26,474 nt of DNA from positions 1 to 26,474 of the forward strand of contig CAYVHB010000040.1 of the NCBI GenBank assembly GCA_964450865.1. The letters are read 5' to 3'. The translations under genes and the position numbers were made by a program. The stretch is from CAYVHB01 sp964450865. Its GTDB lineage: Bacteria; Bacillota; Clostridia; Saccharofermentanales; UBA5734. The notes beneath the pieces are model-generated. The model was not told the DNA's origin. It saw only the letters and a program-made list of their open reading frames with translations, and searched no databases. Position 1 is the first letter of the stretch. The number at the start of each line of letters is the position of its first letter. Below are positions 22,574 through 26,474 of this stretch, one piece after another.

Positions 22574-23890
22574 ATGTTATTCCGGAAATACTTCATGAGA
22601 ATCCTTTCAGCGATGCTCTGTCTGGTGCTTGTCTCCTGTCAGCAGGTAACATCCGTCAATCAGTCCAGTTCAGGCCCATCATCAGCCAGGCCGGCAGGTG
22701 TGACCCTTGATTTTCGCATCACCTGGAAGGGTTATTCTGGCCGGGGCGAGGCGATTGCGGCCATTGTGGATACCTACAATAAAAACCAGGCCCAGGGGCA
22801 TACAATCCGCCTGATCAATGGTGATGAGGACCGGGCTTCAATCGAAACCCTGCTGCAAACGAATCAGGAAACGATCTACGTGCTGCCCTATCGGTTTGTC
22901 AAGTATTTTGGCGCGAAAGGCTACCTGATGGATCTTAGCAGTATCCTGCAGACTGAACGGGCGCTGTTTTACCCCCAGATCTGGGCGCTCGGTATGGTTG
23001 ACGGAATCACTTACGGACTGCCCTGGCTGGGCCATTCCATGGCTCTTCTCTATAATAAAAAATTGCTGGCTGCGGCTGGCGTTGACGCGAAATCTATCAT
23101 GAGCATGGCTGCTTTTATCAAGGCCCTCGAGACTATTGAGTCAAAAACCTCCGCCAGGGGCGTCGGCCTGGTCGGCGCAGCCAGTAATGACCTGTCCTGG
23201 ATGGTCAATCAGTTCATTTACGGCTATGGGTCGAGCCTGGTCAGTGCCGACGGCCGGCGAGTCACCATCCGCAATGAAAAATCAGCAGCCGCCCTGGCGA
23301 TGTACCGGGATGTATGGGGCCTGCATGCCCAGCCAACCTGGCACGATGACACAGCGATGAACGTCATGACCTATTTCCGGGAGCAGCGGGTTGCCTTTGA
23401 AATACTGGGCATCTGGGGTGTAACAGATATCCTGAAAAATGGCTCGCCGTTTGAGGTGGGGATCAAGGGATTGGCTGACATTGGCTTGTGTTCGGAAGTC
23501 GGTCCGATGATGCTGGCCATCCCGCGCGGTATGAGCGCTGCCAACAGCGCCGCTGCGCTGGAATTTATCCGGTATATGATTTCCCGGCCGGCCCAGGAAG
23601 AGATCTTGAAAGGGGAGTACAGCCCCGAACATGATGCCTATTACCCCTTCCGGACGCCAATCCGGTTTGACATGGCTGATAGCCAGATCCTGCAGAATCA
23701 TCCGGAGTATCAGACCCTGATTGAGGGATTTGCCTATCCCAGTGTGGATGTGCCCGTGCCTGCCTGGCAGACCGTCAAGAGCGATATTTATGAGCCTGGT
23801 CTGCATCAGGTCATGATCGGGCAGATGTCGATCGAGGCATTCCTGGCAAAGGTCGAAACCGAAGGCAATCAGATTCTGCAAGCTCCCTGA
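22574..23890 (+). CDS. Family-1 extracellular solute-binding lipoprotein
   Basis: A 438-residue binding lipoprotein of the sugar-type ABC importer family. The signal sequence ends with the lipobox LVSC (Cys22), followed by a Ser-rich linker. The mature part shows the family-1 landmarks: TYNKNQAQGHTIRLINGDED, the loop DLSSIL, YGLPWLGHSMALLYNKKLL and a C-terminal segment with ALEFIRYMISRPAQEEI, where the helix resumes after the hinge. ATG 22574 has AGAGGATG about 6 nt upstream. No permease or ATPase gene follows; the next gene is a periplasmic sensor on the same strand after 68 nt. It could therefore be an orphan binding protein that feeds the sensor, or part of a transporter outside the window. 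Confidence 0.85.
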   Translation: MLFRKYFMRILSAMLCLVLVSCQQVTSVNQSSSGPSSARPAGVTLDFRITWKGYSGRGEAIAAIVDTYNKNQAQGHTIRLINGDEDRASIETLLQTNQETIYVLPYRFVKYFGAKGYLMDLSSILQTERALFYPQIWALGMVDGITYGLPWLGHSMALLYNKKLLAAAGVDAKSIMSMAAFIKALETIESKTSARGVGLVGAASNDLSWMVNQFIYGYGSSLVSADGRRVTIRNEKSAAALAMYRDVWGLHAQPTWHDDTAMNVMTYFREQRVAFEILGIWGVTDILKNGSPFEVGIKGLADIGLCSEVGPMMLAIPRGMSAANSAAALEFIRYMISRPAQEEILKGEYSPEHDAYYPFRTPIRFDMADSQILQNHPEYQTLIEGFAYPSVDVPVPAWQTVKSDIYEPGLHQVMIGQMSIEAFLAKVETEGNQILQAP

Positions 23891-23958
23891 TACCTGTCCG
23901 CTGGCACTGATTGCAGCCTCCGCCCTATGAATCTGATGCGAGAGAGGGAATTTCACGC

Positions 23959-24549
23959 ATGAACGCCACAGAAAAGACATATCGCGCACATGACCTGTTT
24001 TTAAAAATAATCACCCTCTTGCCTGCACTTTGCATGACGATCATCCTTTTGACCCCAGCCAGCGTGACGGCCCTGGGTTTTCAGCAGGTGACCCAACCAG
24101 ATACTACGCTTAACAGTGTGTTGGTCCCGGCCAGCGTGACGGCCCCGGATGGTTCAGCAACCCCCAGCGTTCAGCGCCTTTCATCCGCTTTAAACGCATT
24201 CTCCCTGGTTGCACCGGCTAAGCCGGATATTGCGAACGCGGTGGCCGGAGCGGCCGGCACGCTGGCCCTGACAGCCGAAGAACAAGCTTTCATCCGTGAG
24301 CATCCTGTGATCCGGCTGGGGGTTGACCCCAAATTTGTACCCTATGAGTTTTTTGATTCAGACGCGGTTTACAAGGGCATGGCCGCTGATTATCTCCAGC
24401 TGATTTCCCGGCAGACCGGGCTGCAATTTGAGATCGCACGCGGTTTGACCTGGTCTGAAGCTTACGAGAAGGCTGTCGAACGGGAGCTTGATGCCCTGCC
24501 CTGTGTTTCCCGGACTACTTCCCGCGAACAATATTTCCTGTTTGTCGAG
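23959..24549 (+). pseudogene. Periplasmic sensor protein with family-3 solute-binding domain, 5' part interrupted by intron
   Basis: The reading frame has a signal or anchor (about residues 12-38, LKIITLLPALCMTIILLTPASV) and a Thr/Pro/Ala-rich linker with the repeated motif PASVTA 24 residues apart. A PBPb domain then starts with FIREHPVIRLGVDPKFVPYEFF and contains WSEAYEKAVERELDALPCVSRTTSREQYFLF. That layout is the start of BvgS-like or diguanylate cyclase-type sensors. The frame breaks at the intron junction after LFVE. The downstream frame at 26420-26474 restores the expected AYISFQRVIF text. With an antisense intron the transcript cannot be spliced, so the gene is probably inactive. ATG 23959 has AGAGGGAA upstream. 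Confidence 0.8.
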
Positions 24550-24620
24550 TAGGCCCGGGGAACTACCCCCCGGGCCCCTCTCAGAACCGTACTTGACAGT
24601 CTCCCGTCATACGGCTCCTG

Positions 24621-25868
24621 TTATCCCATCGTCGGGCGGATGCCCATTTGCCAGTGGTAGAAAAGATTTGGGCGAACTTTGGCAACTTCGACAATCCACC
24701 TAAAGGCCTTGCCACAGCTACCGCTTACCCGTTCATACCTTTTCCTGGCCCACTTGACAAGTAGAATATTCACATAGTCTAGCGCTTTCTTTCTTGCCTC
24801 GCTCGGACAATATCTTGAGAAATAGTTTGCCCACCCTCGGATAATTGGATTCATCAGCTTGGCCAAATCATCCGGCGTCATCATTCTGCCCCGGTACCGG
24901 CATCCCCTCATCTTTTCCCTAAACTCCTGCGCAGCAGATTTGCTGACAGCAGGCGTAAAGGCGTTGAAGAATTTCCCCGCCTTGGTCTTCGTCACCCGGC
25001 ACCGAAAAGTATATCCCAGAAAGTCAAACGATTCATGTTCATGCCGTTCTGTGTTGTTGTCACTTCGGCAATAAACAATTCGTGTTTTATCTGGATGAAC
25101 TTCCAGCTTACAGGTCGCAAGCCTTGACTTAAGTCGGATCAGCAAATTTTCCGCTTCTTCTTTGGTTTGGCAATGTACTACTCCGTCATCAGCATATCTC
25201 GCCCAAGGGTTGTTAAGGTTTTGCGTAACCATCCACCGATCAAATGCATAATGCATGTAGAGATTGGCCAAAACCGGACTTATGACACCCCCTTGCGGGG
25301 TGCCGGAAGTTCTCTGATTGACCGTTCCATCTGGCATAACCATGTCAGCCTTCAGAAATCGTTCAATGTAGAGAATCATCCATTTACTATCCGTATGTTT
25401 TCTGACCACCTGCATCATCAGCTCATGATCGATATTGTCAAATAGCCCCTTGATGTCAAATTCCAGCACCCAAGGCATCTTCCAGCAGCGTTCCCGAGTG
25501 ACTCCCACCGCGTCTAGCGCTGACCTGTTCGGACGATATCCATAGGAATTATCACAGAATATCGGTTCGACCAGTGGCTCGAAGTTCATTCGTACCACCA
25601 TCTGCGCGACCCGGTCGGTTATCGTTGGCACGCCTAAGAGGCGCATCTTGCCGTTCTTCTTGGGAATTTCCACACCCTTGACCGCCTTCGGGAAGTAACT
25701 TCCCGATGCCATTCTGTTCCAAAGCTTGTACAAGTTATTCTTCAGATCTTTCTCATATTCTGAGAAAGTGACGCCATCGATGCCGGCTGCCCCTTGATTC
25801 GCTTTGACACGTTTGTAGGCTTCCTGCACCTGATGTTGTGAAATTCCATACGATTGTCCTTCTTTCAC
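24621..25868 (-). CDS. ltrA: Group II intron-encoded reverse transcriptase/maturase
   Basis: The 415-residue intron protein copies the intron RNA and helps it fold and splice. Reverse transcriptase blocks are in order: ANQGAAGIDGVTFSEYEKDL, IPKKNGKMRLLGVPTITDRVAQ, NSYGYRPNRSALDAV, EFDIKGLFDNIDHELMM, SGTPQGGVISPVLANLY and the catalytic WARYADDGVVHC (YADD). The maturase (X) domain follows with FRCRVTKTKAGKFF and IIRGWANYFSRY. The C-terminus ends after YHWQMGIRPTMG with no HNH motif. Start GTG 25868 has GGGAGG at 25874-25879 (minus strand). The stop lies only a few bases before domain V, as is usual. No frameshift is seen, so it could be active. Confidence 0.96.
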   Translation of the reverse strand: MKEGQSYGISQHQVQEAYKRVKANQGAAGIDGVTFSEYEKDLKNNLYKLWNRMASGSYFPKAVKGVEIPKKNGKMRLLGVPTITDRVAQMVVRMNFEPLVEPIFCDNSYGYRPNRSALDAVGVTRERCWKMPWVLEFDIKGLFDNIDHELMMQVVRKHTDSKWMILYIERFLKADMVMPDGTVNQRTSGTPQGGVISPVLANLYMHYAFDRWMVTQNLNNPWARYADDGVVHCQTKEEAENLLIRLKSRLATCKLEVHPDKTRIVYCRSDNNTERHEHESFDFLGYTFRCRVTKTKAGKFFNAFTPAVSKSAAQEFREKMRGCRYRGRMMTPDDLAKLMNPIIRGWANYFSRYCPSEARKKALDYVNILLVKWARKRYERVSGSCGKAFRWIVEVAKVRPNLFYHWQMGIRPTMG

Positions 25869-26419
25869 CAGGTCCTCCCTTACGGTTGTTTGATTCTTGA
25901 AGGCTAGATAACTGAATCCCTTCGCTCCATTGCCATTACAGCAACTTCATCACTACTACGAATTCATCCGCACCCGAACCGCGCATTGCTACTTTCATCC
26001 TTGCGTGTGTGCGCTTGGATTTTTCGCTTGCCATCGCAGTTCGGGACTCTCCTGTTCCATGCAAAAGCCTGTGTCATACTCCTGTAGCCTATACGCCGAC
26101 AGCCGTCCGGCCAATCATCAGGCACTCACCGGACTTGTCCCATGTTTGTCAAAACAACATGGTTTTGACTGCACCTTTGTATTAACGACGCTTCATCGGC
26201 TCTTCACTTTCGTTCAGCTTCATGACACCTACCTGACCGGTGTTCCGGCCTTTTCCAACTGCGTTCAGCACCATGGATTTTCGCCCACAGCACCCAGTGG
26301 CGGTTTGAAACCGGCACCTGAATGCCGATCCCGAGGGACCTTCCCTCATCTTCTGCACAGCATGATCCAGTTGCTGCGCTGATCATCTCCTTTCATGCAA
26401 CTGTGTCTTCAGGACACAC
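25869..26419 (-). ncRNA. 5' structural part of the group II intron (domains I-IV)
   Basis: About 550 nt upstream of the reverse transcriptase carry the ribozyme's domain I and following domains: GTGTG at the start, then GC-rich helices including a motif CTGAACGAAAGTGAAGAGCC (minus strand). No protein frame of interest is visible here; the open frame on the plus strand (25930-26382) is a shadow. Confidence 0.7.
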
Positions 26420-26474
26420 TCTGACGCTTACATCTCATTTCAGCGGGTTATTTTTGTCAACAACAGCAACACAA
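26420..26474 (+). pseudogene. 3' exon fragment of the interrupted sensor gene
   Basis: From 26423 the plus frame reads DAYISFQRVIFVNNSNT, which fits the family text after YFLF(V/T) in PBPb domains (FT-D/E-PYISFPRVIF). With two extra codons at the junction it continues the frame of the 5' part (24549 then 26420). It runs off the window. Confidence 0.7.

Larger units (their letters stand above)
24549..26419 (-). mobile_element. Complete group II intron, antisense to host gene
   Basis: On the minus strand the element begins GTGTGTCCTG at 26419 (GUGYG consensus) and ends CCTAC at 24549 (typical AY end), about 1871 nt. It has a 5' structural part of 550 nt, an intact reverse transcriptase gene, a 34-nt domain V (24584-24617, GAGCCGTATGACGG... 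with GTACGGTTC) and a GC-rich domain VI (24549-24583). It sits inside the sensor gene in reverse orientation. The exact ends are uncertain by a few bases, since a TCTGA segment at 26420-26424 and a GA at both junctions allow shifts. The reverse transcriptase lacks a recognisable HNH endonuclease domain, as in several bacterial classes. Confidence 0.85.

Noticed and set aside
25930..26382. Plus-strand frame of 150 codons inside the intron
   Set aside because: It overlays the intron's structural RNA on the opposite strand; its Cys/His-rich text has no support as a gene.

Overview
The window looks like part of the chromosome of an anaerobic, Gram-positive-type bacterium, most likely a member of the Bacillota (Clostridia). 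Base composition is moderate, roughly half G+C. The reasons are: rubrerythrin under a PerR/Fur-like palindrome, Bacillus-type SOS boxes of the GAAC-N4-GTT kind, strong AGGAGG ribosome binding sites, a tRNA with encoded CCA, group II introns, and a clostridial style of two-component and ABC genes. This is inference from content; no marker gene fixes the genus.

Left part (1-6.5 kb, all plus strand): a TrmB-family regulator and diaminopimelate decarboxylase (lysA); a dCMP deaminase; a 96-residue single-span membrane protein whose promoter is bracketed by two LexA-type operators; and a three-gene ABC importer (lipoprotein, permease, ATPase) closed by a strong bidirectional terminator. About 1.5 kb without a recognisable gene follows. 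It holds a telomere-like G-rich hexamer array, a four-copy 16-bp tandem repeat and perhaps the tail of a decayed minus-strand gene.

Middle (8-20.3 kb): an HD-domain protein diverges from purF (start TTG). A minus-strand block holds an RluB/RluF-type pseudouridine synthase, a universal-stress-like protein and a response regulator/histidine kinase pair. On the plus strand are an RlmI-like methyltransferase, an RluA-type pseudouridine synthase and rubrerythrin. A minus-strand left-handed beta-helix protein, an AEC transporter and tRNA-Pro(UGG) with its own promoter and terminator complete the block. RNA modification and stress/oxidant defence are the recurring themes.

Right part (20.5-26.5 kb): two tandem half-size ArsP/DUF318-like permeases; a group II intron relic that has lost almost all of its reverse transcriptase ORF but keeps domains V and VI; a family-1 solute-binding lipoprotein behind a three-copy 22-bp repeat; and a periplasmic sensor gene split by a second, apparently complete group II intron in antisense orientation. 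The missing half of the sensor resumes at 26420 and runs off the window.

The best candidates for something undescribed are the SOS-controlled small membrane protein (possibly a division inhibitor), the two unequal group II introns, the hairpin placed just in front of the stress-protein gene, and the set of helically phased tandem repeats in promoter regions.
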